From assembly GCF_024499015.1 (NCBI RefSeq), contig NZ_CP098604.1, positions 930,001 to 994,000 on the forward strand: a stretch of 64,000 nt of DNA, read 5' to 3'. This stretch comes from Xanthomonas hortorum pv. pelargonii. Its GTDB lineage: Bacteria > Pseudomonadota > Gammaproteobacteria > Xanthomonadales > Xanthomonadaceae. The position numbers were made by a program, and so were the translations under genes. Below the pieces are notes generated by a model. That model ran no database searches, had not been told where the DNA came from, and was given only the letters and a program-made list of their open reading frames with translations. This document shows, piece by piece, positions 8,491-16,491 of the stretch. Numbering within the stretch: position 1 is the first letter of the stretch; every line of letters starts with the position of its first letter.

Positions 8491-9090
8491 ATGTCGATCG
8501 TTATCCGCGACGTGCGCGAGCACGAGCTCGATTCCGTCCTGGCCCTGAACAACAATGCCGGACTGGCAATCCTGCCGCTGGATCCAAACAAGCTGCAGCG
8601 CTTCTACGAGCAGGCCGAATATTTTCGCGTCGCCGAGCGCGACGGCAACCTGGCCGGGTTTCTGGTCGGGTTCGGTAGCGGCAGTGCGCATGACAGCAGC
8701 AATTTCGCCTGGTTCCGGGACCGTCATCCGGAATTTTTCTACATCGACCGCATCGTGGTCGCCAGCCGCCGTCGCGGTGGTGGCGTCGGGCGTGCGTTCT
8801 ATGCCGATGTGCAGAGCTACACCGAGTTGCGCTACCCGCAACTGGCCTGCGAGGTGTTCCTGGACCATGGTGCCGATGCGGCGTTGCTGTTCCATGGCAG
8901 CTTCGGTTTCCGCGAGGTCGGCCAGAACACCATGGCCGATGTGGAAGTGCGCGCCAGCATGCTGATGAAAGACATGTGCAGCTATCCCTGGGTCAAGGAG
9001 ACCTATGGCGGCAAGTTGCCCGAGCAGTTGCCGTGGGTCGGCCGGCCGCGTCATGCCGCTGCCACCGACAATGCATCGACGGGGAGCTGA
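8491..9090 (+). CDS. GNAT-family N-acetyltransferase
   Basis: 199 residues. The GNAT fold is recognisable: an N-terminal strand (IVIRDVREHELDSVLALNN), a beta strand with FYIDRIVVASRRRGGGVGRAFY carrying the R/Q-x-x-G-x-G/A acetyl-CoA loop (RRGGGVG), and a C-terminal ACEVFLDHGADAALLFHGSF. The substrate is unknown. The ATG at 8491 follows a GGAG ribosome site. The stop is 3 nt before the minC GTG, so the gene is probably the first of the min operon and co-expressed with division-site genes; a functional link is not established by this. Confidence 0.85.
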   Translation: MSIVIRDVREHELDSVLALNNNAGLAILPLDPNKLQRFYEQAEYFRVAERDGNLAGFLVGFGSGSAHDSSNFAWFRDRHPEFFYIDRIVVASRRRGGGVGRAFYADVQSYTELRYPQLACEVFLDHGADAALLFHGSFGFREVGQNTMADVEVRASMLMKDMCSYPWVKETYGGKLPEQLPWVGRPRHAAATDNASTGS

Positions 9091-9093
9091 GGC

Positions 9094-9840
9094 GTGGCGA
9101 GCGTGAATGTGGATTTTGAACAAGCCGGCGAACTGAAGATCGGCCAGGTGGGCATCGCCAATCTGCGCGTGCGCACGCTGGATGTGCCGCGCCTGCTGCG
9201 CGAGATGCAGGAACGGGTGACCCGCGCGCCCAAGTTGTTCGGTCGTGCGGCGGTGATCCTGGATTTCGGTGGGCTGTCGCAATTGCCCGACGTGACCACC
9301 GCCAAGGCGCTGCTGGATGGTCTGCGTGCGGCCGGCGTGCTGCCGGTTGCATTGGCCTACGGCACCAGCGAGATCGATCTGCTGTCGCAGCAGCTCGGCG
9401 TGCCGCTGCTGGCCAAGTTCCGTGCGCAATACGAACCCACTGCGGTGAGCCCACCGCCTCCGCCGCCGCCACCTGCACGCGCGGAACCCGCCGCGCCTGT
9501 CGTGCGCCCGGCACCTGGCCGCATGCAACGCAACGCGGTGCGTTCGGGCCAGCAGCTGTATGCGGAGAACTGCGACCTGACCGTACTCAGTACGGTGGGT
9601 GCCGGCGCCGAGGTGATCGCCGACGGCAGCATCCATATCTACGGTACCCTGCGTGGCCGCGCGTTGGCCGGTGCGCAAGGCAATACCGACGCGCGCATCT
9701 TCTGCCGCGATTTCCACGCCGAACTGGTCGCCATCGCTGGCCACTACAAGGTGCTGGACGATGTCCCCATGGAACTGCGTGGCAAGGCCGTCCAGGTCTG
9801 GCTGGAGCAGGATCAGATCAAGATCGCTGCGCTGGACTGA
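9094..9840 (+). CDS. minC: Septum site-determining protein MinC
   Basis: 248 residues, starting at GTG 9094. MinC blocks FtsZ ring assembly away from mid-cell and is recruited to the membrane by MinD. An N-terminal FtsZ-inhibitory domain (about 1-105) is joined by a proline-rich linker (eight prolines near residue 115-125) to the C-terminal beta-helix domain (about 145-248), visible as GQQLYAENCDLTVLSTVGAG and, further on, EVIADGSIHIYGTLRGRALAG. Order minC-minD-minE matches other proteobacteria. The polyproline linker is longer than in E. coli MinC. Confidence 0.96.
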   Translation: MASVNVDFEQAGELKIGQVGIANLRVRTLDVPRLLREMQERVTRAPKLFGRAAVILDFGGLSQLPDVTTAKALLDGLRAAGVLPVALAYGTSEIDLLSQQLGVPLLAKFRAQYEPTAVSPPPPPPPPARAEPAAPVVRPAPGRMQRNAVRSGQQLYAENCDLTVLSTVGAGAEVIADGSIHIYGTLRGRALAGAQGNTDARIFCRDFHAELVAIAGHYKVLDDVPMELRGKAVQVWLEQDQIKIAALD

Positions 9841-9876
9841 CGCAGCCCAACCACTGAAATATTTCGGAGAAATCCT

Positions 9877-10686
9877 TTGGCTGAAATCATCGTAGTCACC
9901 TCCGGCAAGGGCGGCGTCGGCAAGACCACCACCAGCGCGAGCCTGGCCTGCGGGCTGGCAAAGCGCGGCAAGAAGGTCGCCGTCATCGACTTCGACGTCG
10001 GTCTGCGCAACCTGGACCTGATCATGGGCTGCGAGCGGCGCGTGGTGTACGACTTCGTCAACGTCGTGCATGGCGAGGCCACGCTCAAGCAGTCGCTGAT
10101 CAAGGACAAGCGCTTCGACAACCTGTACGTGCTGGCTGCCTCGCAGACCCGCGACAAGGATGCGCTGACCCAGGAAGGCGTGGAGAAGGTGCTCAAGGAT
10201 CTGGTTGCCGACGGCTTCGAGTACATCGTCTGCGATTCGCCGGCCGGCATCGAAAAAGGCGCGTTCCTGGCGATGTATTTTGCCGACCGCGCGGTGGTGG
10301 TGGTCAACCCGGAAGTGTCTTCGGTGCGCGACTCCGACCGCATCATCGGCCTGCTCGATTCCAAGACCCGCAAGGCCGAGGAAGGCAAGACCGTTCCTGC
10401 ATTCCTGCTGCTGACCCGCTACAGCCCGGGCCGCGTGGAAGGTGGCGAAATGCTCAGCATCACCGACGTGGAAGAAGTGCTCGGCCTCAAGGCCATCGGC
10501 ATCATTCCCGAATCCGGCGATGTGCTCAACGCCTCCAACAAGGGCGAGCCGGTGATCCTGGATGCCGAGTCGCCGGCCGGCATGGCGTACGACGACGCGG
10601 TCGCCCGCATCATGGGCGAAGACCGCCCGATGCGATTCACATCCGTGGAGAAGAAAGGCTTCTTCAGCAAGCTGTTCGGAGGGTAA
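9877..10686 (+). CDS. minD: Septum site-determining ATPase MinD
   Basis: 269 residues, starting at TTG 9877 with GGAG 9 nt before it. It has the deviant Walker A KGGVGKTT, the switch I region, and [18 protein letters not shown] typical of MinD. The last residues ([11 protein letters not shown]) form the amphipathic membrane-targeting helix. MinD binds membrane in its ATP form, recruits MinC and is released by MinE, producing oscillation. The rare TTG start together with GTG for minC suggests modest translation rates for the operon. Confidence 0.97.
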   Translation: MAEIIVVTSGKGGVGKTTTSASLACGLAKRGKKVAVIDFDVGLRNLDLIMGCERRVVYDFVNVVHGEATLKQSLIKDKRFDNLYVLAASQTRDKDALTQEGVEKVLKDLVADGFEYIVCDSPAGIEKGAFLAMYFADRAVVVVNPEVSSVRDSDRIIGLLDSKTRKAEEGKTVPAFLLLTRYSPGRVEGGEMLSITDVEEVLGLKAIGIIPESGDVLNASNKGEPVILDAESPAGMAYDDAVARIMGEDRPMRFTSVEKKGFFSKLFGG

Positions 10687-10688
10687 GC

Positions 10689-10946
10689 ATGGGCCTGCTC
10701 GATTTTCTCAAGAGCAAGAAGAACACCGCCGAGACGGCCAAAAACCGCTTGCAGATCATCATTGCGCAGGAGCGCAACCATCGCGGAGGTCCGGACTACC
10801 TGCCGCTGCTGCAGCGCGAATTGCTGGAAGTGATCAAGAAGTACGTCAACATCGATGCCGATGCGGTACGGGTTGATCTGGTCAAGGACGGCGAACACGA
10901 CGTGCTGGATATCTCGGTCGCGTTGCCGGAAGACGGCGACAAGTAA
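10689..10946 (+). CDS. minE: Cell division topological specificity factor MinE
   Basis: 85 residues, starting 2 nt after the minD stop. The N-terminal anti-MinCD segment ([20 protein letters not shown], then QIIIAQER) and the C-terminal topological domain ([20 protein letters not shown]) are both intact. MinE stimulates MinD ATPase and sets the oscillation that places the septum. A strong terminator follows at 11021-11050, closing the GNAT-min operon. Confidence 0.97.
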   Translation: MGLLDFLKSKKNTAETAKNRLQIIIAQERNHRGGPDYLPLLQRELLEVIKKYVNIDADAVRVDLVKDGEHDVLDISVALPEDGDK

Positions 10947-11020
10947 GAGTGGCTGGCAAAACGACTGCGATCACCGCCAGGCTGCTGGCGACGTTGTGTT
11001 AGCCACTCCACATCCTCTGA

Positions 11021-11050
11021 ACGGCACCGTGTTTGCACGGTGCCGTTTTA
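11021..11050 (+). terminator. Rho-independent terminator after minE
   Basis: A perfect 11-bp stem, ACGGCACCGTG (11021-11031) with CACGGTGCCGT (11036-11046), a 4-nt loop, and TTTTA at the 3' side on the plus strand. It lies 75 bp after the minE stop. Confidence 0.9.
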
Positions 11051-11128
11051 ACGTGTGACCCGACCGCGAGCTCTCCCGCGTGACCATCGATTCTTTCCGA
11101 ATCCGACTCCGAGTCTGAATCTGCCACT

Positions 11129-11581
11129 GTGTTGTGCGTGGCCGATATCGGCCTGGACGCACCCGCCGCGCTGCTCGCACGTTATGGCCTGCGCCTGCAT
11201 CGCGTGGATGCGGGCGCGCCGATACCGGGGAGTTTCTGGGGCGAGCCGGAAGCCGGCATCATCGGTTGCGATGTGTATGTGCGCGAGGACACGCCGGTGC
11301 ATTCGCTATTGCATGAGGCCGGGCATCTGATCGTGTTGCCGGCAGACAAGCGTGCCGCCGTGCATACCGATGCCACCGATTCGGTGGATGAAGAAGACGC
11401 CACCTGTTATCTGCAGATCCTGTTGGCCGATCAGTTGCCCGGTGTGGGCAGCGCACGCCTGATGACCGACATGGACACCTGGGGCTACACCTACCGGCTC
11501 GGGTCCACGCGTGCCTGGTTCGAGCAGGATGCGGAGAACGCGCGCAGCTGGTTGAGCGCGCGCGGGTTGTTGCCGGCTTGA
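11129..11581 (+). CDS. Small HExxH putative metalloprotein, function unknown
   Basis: 150 residues from GTG 11129. The motif HSLLHEAGHLIV is a zincin-type HExxH within an otherwise short protein. Acidic residues follow (DSVDEEDATCYLQ), one of which could be a third ligand, as in minimal gluzincin folds. There is no signal peptide and no membrane span. I do not recognise a named family with certainty. The start is weakly supported, since no clear ribosome site is seen and the frame is open slightly upstream. It stands alone after the min operon terminator and convergent to the histidine kinase gene at 11751. Confidence 0.7.
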   Translation: MLCVADIGLDAPAALLARYGLRLHRVDAGAPIPGSFWGEPEAGIIGCDVYVREDTPVHSLLHEAGHLIVLPADKRAAVHTDATDSVDEEDATCYLQILLADQLPGVGSARLMTDMDTWGYTYRLGSTRAWFEQDAENARSWLSARGLLPA

Positions 11582-11750
11582 GTGCTGCGTGGTCTTGATA
11601 AAACTGCGGATGCGCGATTCACGCTATTGACGTAGTCGGCGATGCCGCGTGGTTCGTCTTGCAGTTTTTTCTTGATCGAGCGGCACTCAGCAGCACGCGC
11701 ACGGCCGCCGATGCGATGAGCGCTACGCGCACAACACGCATCGCGACTAT

Positions 11751-13049
11751 TTATCCCTGCAGCCCGGTCGCAATCGTCGAGCCGGACAGATCCAGCGTCG
11801 CCACTGTGCCCTGCCCTGCGCTGGAATCCAGATGCAGATGCCAGCCCAGGTGCTCGCATAGGCGCCCGATCAACTCCAGCCCGATGCCGTTGCCCTGGCG
11901 TGCATTGCCGCGTGCCAGCCGCGCATAGATGGCACTGATTTCTTCCGGCGTCATGCCATGGCCCGGGTCGGCGATGCGCACCACGCCCGGTGGAGAGAGC
12001 GAGACGCGGATGATGCCGCGGTCGCTGTTCTCGATCGCGTTGCGCAGCAGGTTGCCGATGGCGGTCTGCACGATGGCTACCGGCGCGGTCAGGCTGCACG
12101 CCGGCAATGGGTCGATGACCACCTGCAGATCCTTGTCGGCACATAGATGCGCGTGGTCGGCGACGATCTCCGGCAATAACTGATCCAGGCGCAGCGTGTC
12201 GTTGCCGCAGCTCAGCCGTCCGGGGTCCTTGGCCAGCACCAGCAACAAGGTGATCAGCTGCTCCACCGCACCGCTGGTGTGCGCGATGCGCTCAAGCTGA
12301 TGACGCACCGCAGGCGGTGTACCGGGCTGTTCCAGCGCCAGTTCGGCGGCGTTGCCGATCACCGCGATCGGGGTGCGCAACTCATGACTGGCGCTGTCGA
12401 TGAAGGCGCGTTCGCGCTCCACGAACTGGCCGTTGCGCTCGAGATAATCGTTGAGCGCATCGGCGATGACGTACAGCTCGGCACTGCCCTGCGGGCCCAC
12501 GGCGATACGTTGCGCGCGCCGCTCCGGGCGCAGCGCGCCGATATCGCGTGCCAGCTCGACCAACGGCCGCACCAGCCGCGCCATCGCATAGGTGCCCATC
12601 ACCAAGGTGACGCTGATCAGCGCGACACCCGCGGCGAGCATCCAGCGGGTGAGAAATTTTTCCAGCGCTTCGAAATCGGTGATGTCCAGTACCAGCGCCA
12701 GGCGACCGGCCTGCGCGGTGTCGCGCACCATCACCGCACTCTGGCGGCCGGCGATTTCCAGTTCGTCGTGCAGGCCGGGATGCAACGTGCGCAACACCGG
12801 CGGCAGCGCCGCACTGTCATCGACGCGGTACAGCCGCAAGGTGTCCGAATCCTGCCAGCGGTAGCCCGGATCCTGGGCGCTGCGGTCCAGAATGCTGTCC
12901 AGTTCGGAGTTGAGCAGCGAGCGCCAGACGCCGTGCTCGGCGCGCTCGTGCAGATACTGCGCGGTGCCGAACACCGCCAGCGTCATCAACAACGTGTAGC
13001 CGAACAACCACACCAGGACGCGGCGGCCCAACGGTCGCTGCTTAGCCAT
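11751..13049 (-). CDS. Sensor histidine kinase of the envelope-stress type (ColS/PmrB-like)
   Basis: 432 residues. TM1 (about 11-30) and TM2 (about 136-155) enclose a periplasmic domain of about 105 residues. It holds two ExxE motifs, E35-R-A-E38 right after TM1 and E127-A-L-E130 right before TM2; ExxE motifs bind ferric iron or zinc in PmrB and ColS sensors. HAMP-like, HisKA (phospho-acceptor H222 in DSASHELRTP) and HATPase parts follow (N-box IGNLLRNAIENS; ADPGHGM; NGIGLELIGRL). ATG 13049 overlaps the regulator stop by 8 nt. Neighbouring lipid A modification genes support an envelope or cation-sensing role; the ligand itself is inferred. Confidence 0.9.
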   Translation of the reverse strand: MAKQRPLGRRVLVWLFGYTLLMTLAVFGTAQYLHERAEHGVWRSLLNSELDSILDRSAQDPGYRWQDSDTLRLYRVDDSAALPPVLRTLHPGLHDELEIAGRQSAVMVRDTAQAGRLALVLDITDFEALEKFLTRWMLAAGVALISVTLVMGTYAMARLVRPLVELARDIGALRPERRAQRIAVGPQGSAELYVIADALNDYLERNGQFVERERAFIDSASHELRTPIAVIGNAAELALEQPGTPPAVRHQLERIAHTSGAVEQLITLLLVLAKDPGRLSCGNDTLRLDQLLPEIVADHAHLCADKDLQVVIDPLPACSLTAPVAIVQTAIGNLLRNAIENSDRGIIRVSLSPPGVVRIADPGHGMTPEEISAIYARLARGNARQGNGIGLELIGRLCEHLGWHLHLDSSAGQGTVATLDLSGSTIATGLQG

Positions 13050-13758
13050 CGATGGATTCGCCTGTGGCAAGCGCGCTGGCGCCATCCAGCACGGCCAGCC
13101 GGTAGCCGAGCCGCGGCAAGGTGTGGATCAACTTCTGCGCAAACGGGCCGTCCACGCTGCGGCGCAATTCGTAGATATGCGAGCGCAGCATGTCGCCATC
13201 GGGCGGGTCGTCGGCCCACAACGATTGCTCCAGCCGTTGCCGGGTGACGGCGGCGGGGCTGGCCTGCATCAGCACTTCCAGCAACTTGCGGCAGGCCGGA
13301 TACAGATGCAGCGCCTGGCCCGCACGGGTGGCTTCCAGCGTGGACAGATCCAGCCGCAGGTCGGCCACCTGCAGCAGCTTGCCGCGACGGCGGCCGTGCG
13401 CGCGCGCCAGCAAGGCCTCGATGCGCACTTCCAGTTCGGGCAGCGCGAAAGGCTTGGTCAGGTAGTCGTCGGCTCCGGCGCGGAACCCGGCGATCTTGTC
13501 GGGCAGTTCGTCGCGCGCGGTGAGCATGATCACCGGCAACTCGGACTGGTGCTGCTCGCGCAGGCGGCGCAGCACTTCCGGGCCGTCCATGCGCGGCATC
13601 ATCCAGTCCAGCACCAGCACGTCGTAATGCTGGGTGGTGGCCAGATGCAGGCCGGTGATGCCGTCCGGCGCGGCGTCCAGGGTGTGCCCGCGCGCTTCGA
13701 AATACTCGAACAGATTGGCGACCATGTTGCGGTTGTCTTCGATGACCAGCAGCCGCAT
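13042..13758 (-). CDS. OmpR-family response regulator (ColR/PmrA-like)
   Basis: 238 residues. The receiver domain has E7-D8 and phospho-acceptor D51 (VLVLDWMMPRMDG) and the conserved TARDELPD and KPF motifs. The C-terminal winged helix (about 130-225) ends with LRSHIYELRRSVDG and HTLPRLGYRL, typical of OmpR/PhoB regulators. ATG 13758 starts directly at the receiver strand MRLLVIEDN; an extension to 13800 would add residues with no family support. It is transcribed with the kinase and divergent from the glycosyltransferase-PAP2-EptA genes, which are natural candidates for its regulon. Confidence 0.92.
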   Translation of the reverse strand: MRLLVIEDNRNMVANLFEYFEARGHTLDAAPDGITGLHLATTQHYDVLVLDWMMPRMDGPEVLRRLREQHQSELPVIMLTARDELPDKIAGFRAGADDYLTKPFALPELEVRIEALLARAHGRRRGKLLQVADLRLDLSTLEATRAGQALHLYPACRKLLEVLMQASPAAVTRQRLEQSLWADDPPDGDMLRSHIYELRRSVDGPFAQKLIHTLPRLGYRLAVLDGASALATGESIDG

Positions 13759-13900
13759 GAGCAGGTTTCCAGGGAGGCCCGACAGGGACGATTTGCGCAT
13801 CCTAACCGAGCCTTGCCAAACGCAACCGTTACCGGTGCTTCCGACAGAATTCCGACCTGCTTGCCGGATAGTGTTTCGCCACTTTCATCAGAGCGTGCGC

Positions 13901-15628
13901 GTGTCGCCTGCCATCTCTGCCGCTGTGTCCCGTCAACGCATGCTGCTGGTTGCGCTGGCGCTGATCGTTGTCAGCCTGCTGGCCGGCCTTGGCTTACGTC
14001 AGCCCAATCCGCCGGACGAGCCGCGCTTTGTGCTGGCCGCACGCGGCATGGTCGAGACCGGTCAGTGGCTGCTGCCGCATCGCGGCAGCGAGTTATATGC
14101 CGAAAAACCACCGGTGTTCATGTGGTTGCAGGCCGCCAGTTATCAGCTGGTGCCGCACTGGCCGGTCGCCTTTCTGTTGCCTTCGCTACTGGCCGCGCTC
14201 GCCACGCTGTGGTTGACCTGGGACCTGACCCGGCGGTTATGGAATCGGCGCGTAGCGCGCTACGCGGTGCTGGCGTTGTTTGCGGTGCTGCAGTTCGGCC
14301 TGATGGCCAAGCGTGCGCAGATCGACATGGTGCTGGTGGCGCTAACCACGCTGTCGTTGTGGGGGATGCTGCGGCATCCGCTGCGCGGGCCGGACTGGCG
14401 CGCGTGGACGCTGGGAGTGTTCGCGGCCGGCGTGGGAACGGTGACCAAAGGCGTGGGCTTTTTGCCACTGCTGCTGTTGCTGCCGTGGGTGGCGCTGCCG
14501 CGCAAGCACTGGAGTGTGTTGCCAGCACGTGCGCAGGCAGGGCGCAGCTGGTTGTTGGTAGTGCCGGCGTTTCTGGCCGGCACTGCGGTGTGGCTGGGGC
14601 CGCTTTGCATCGCGCTCCTGCAAAGCAACGACCCGGTGCTGCATGCGTACGCGCATGAGTTGTTGTTCAAGCAGACCGGCACCCGTTACGCACACGCGTG
14701 GCATCACGTGAAGCCGGTCTGGTACTACCTGCAGGTGATCGCCACGCTGTGGTTGCCCGGCTGCCTGTTGTTGCCCTGGCTGCTGCCGGCCTGGTGGCGA
14801 CGACTACAGCGCGGCGATCCGCGCTATGTGCTGCTGCTTGCCTGGAGCGTGTTGGTGCTGGTGTTTTTCAGCGCAAGCCCGGGCAAGCGTGAGGTGTACA
14901 TCTTTCCGATGCTGCCAGCGTTGTGCATTGCCGCCGCACCGCTATTGGCCGGGCTGCTGCGCAAGCGTGGTATCGGCGTATTGCTGACCGGCTATGTGCT
15001 GCTGCTTGCGGTAGCCGCACTGGCATTGGGTATCGGGATCGCACTGCATCTGCATTGGGCGGAAAACACGGCGCTCAAGCGCGGGATGGATCTGGCCTCG
15101 ATGCAGTCGGTGGGTGTCTGGTTGATCGCCCTGGGCATGGTCGCGTTTGCCGCGCTTGCATGGTCGCGCGGCAAACGCGCCGGCACAGCGGTGGTGGTGG
15201 TGACCGCAGCGCTGTGGATCGTGTATGGCCTGGGTTTGATGCCGGCATTGGATCCCTATAGCTCGGCCGCGCGATTGATGCAGCGTGTCGGTCAACGCAT
15301 CGGCCCGGATGCCGAACTCGGCATGCTGGCCTGGCGCGAGCAGAACATGCTGCAGGCGGATCGGGCAGTGACCGACTTCGGCTTCAAGACGTCTTGGCAG
15401 CAGCAATGGGACAAGGCCGGTCCGTGGCTTGCACATGCGCCGGAGAAACGTTGGTTATTCGTCCTCAAGCAGGCTGTGCCGGCGTGTATCGATCAGGCGC
15501 AACGCATCGATATCGGCGAATCCAATCGCAATCAATGGCAACTGGTGCCGGGCACCGCGTGGCACGCCGGTTGCATCGCCACTGCGTCCGACACCGAACA
15601 AACCGGTAGCGATGGCGATACAGACTGA
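13901..15628 (+). CDS. ArnT/PMT-like membrane glycosyltransferase
   Basis: 575 residues from GTG 13901 (ATG 13940 is an alternative). There are about 10-12 hydrophobic spans. Just after the first span comes NPPDEPRFVLAARGMVETGQ, then EKPPVFMWLQA, the signature of GT-C transferases such as ArnT: the Asp-Glu pair in the first loop and the KPP motif. ArnT moves a sugar from undecaprenyl phosphate to lipid A. The sugar here is unknown, and no arnBCAD genes are seen nearby. It is followed 77 nt later by a PAP2 phosphatase and then eptA, forming a lipid A or cell-envelope modification group divergent from the two-component genes. Confidence 0.85.
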   Translation: MSPAISAAVSRQRMLLVALALIVVSLLAGLGLRQPNPPDEPRFVLAARGMVETGQWLLPHRGSELYAEKPPVFMWLQAASYQLVPHWPVAFLLPSLLAALATLWLTWDLTRRLWNRRVARYAVLALFAVLQFGLMAKRAQIDMVLVALTTLSLWGMLRHPLRGPDWRAWTLGVFAAGVGTVTKGVGFLPLLLLLPWVALPRKHWSVLPARAQAGRSWLLVVPAFLAGTAVWLGPLCIALLQSNDPVLHAYAHELLFKQTGTRYAHAWHHVKPVWYYLQVIATLWLPGCLLLPWLLPAWWRRLQRGDPRYVLLLAWSVLVLVFFSASPGKREVYIFPMLPALCIAAAPLLAGLLRKRGIGVLLTGYVLLLAVAALALGIGIALHLHWAENTALKRGMDLASMQSVGVWLIALGMVAFAALAWSRGKRAGTAVVVVTAALWIVYGLGLMPALDPYSSAARLMQRVGQRIGPDAELGMLAWREQNMLQADRAVTDFGFKTSWQQQWDKAGPWLAHAPEKRWLFVLKQAVPACIDQAQRIDIGESNRNQWQLVPGTAWHAGCIATASDTEQTGSDGDTD

Positions 15629-15705
15629 ATGCTCGGTGTCGATTAACGACTGGGCAACTCCGGTCCGACCGCTCTCCGACATCCGGGTTTCGAAGATGCC
15701 GGGCA

Positions 15706-16491
15706 ATGACACAGACCGACATTCCGATGAGCACGCTTCCCGTCCATGCGCCAGTTCTGGTGCGCATCGCCCCTGATGTGGGGGCGCGTTTTTTTGTTCG
15801 CCATCTATGGATGCCGCTGACAGGTGTGCTGTTGCTCAGCGCATTGTTGATGGGCGCCGGTGGCGACCAGTGGATTGCCGATGTGCTGTATCGCCTGGAA
15901 GGCGGGCAATGGCTGCTCAAGGAGCATTGGTTTACCAGCGGCGTGGTGCATCGCGCCGGCAAATGGTTGAGCACGACCGCCGGAGTTTGCGTGTTACTGC
16001 TGGCTGTGGCCGCTTGGCTTACTCCACGCATGCGTGCATTGCGTTGGCCGCTGACGTATCTCGCCGCATCGATCGCATTGTCGACCTCGCTGGTGTCGCT
16101 ACTTAAATCATGGACAGCGATGGATTGCCCCTGGGATCTGAGCCGTTATGGCGGTACGCAGGCAATGATCGGGTTATTTGAATCGCGCCATGGCATTGCT
16201 GCGTCCGGTTGCTTTCCTGCCGGCCATGCAAGCGCCGGCTATGCGTGGGTGGCGCTGTATTTTTGTGCGCTGTCTCTACGTCCCGCATGGCGCTTTACAG
16301 GTTTATTCGCAGGTCTAGCAGCAGGTCTCATTTTCGGTATTGCACAACAACTGCGCGGCGCGCATTTTCTCTCGCACGACCTGTGGTCGTTGGCGGTGTG
16401 TTGGGTGAGCGCACTGGCACTTTACTGCGTGATGCTGGCTCGGCCGCATCGCGCGCGTGGTTTGATGTTGCAATCGGGGGATGCAGCATGA
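15706..16491 (+). CDS. PAP2-family membrane phosphatase
   Basis: 261 residues, about six membrane spans. The three phosphatase motifs are present: KSWTAMDCPWDL (motif 1, KxxxxxxRP-like but with Asp-Cys-Pro in place of Arg-Pro), FPAGHASAG (motif 2, PSGH-like with Ala) and LRGAHFLSHDLWS (motif 3, SRxxxxxHxxxD-like, H and D present). These degenerate motifs occur in the LpxE/LpxT-like membrane branch that acts on lipid phosphates. The stop overlaps the eptA ATG by 4 nt, so the two are coupled. Removing a phosphate from lipid A or undecaprenyl pyrophosphate would fit the neighbourhood; the substrate is inferred. ATG 15727 is an alternative start. Confidence 0.85.
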   Translation: MTQTDIPMSTLPVHAPVLVRIAPDVGARFFVRHLWMPLTGVLLLSALLMGAGGDQWIADVLYRLEGGQWLLKEHWFTSGVVHRAGKWLSTTAGVCVLLLAVAAWLTPRMRALRWPLTYLAASIALSTSLVSLLKSWTAMDCPWDLSRYGGTQAMIGLFESRHGIAASGCFPAGHASAGYAWVALYFCALSLRPAWRFTGLFAGLAAGLIFGIAQQLRGAHFLSHDLWSLAVCWVSALALYCVMLARPHRARGLMLQSGDAA

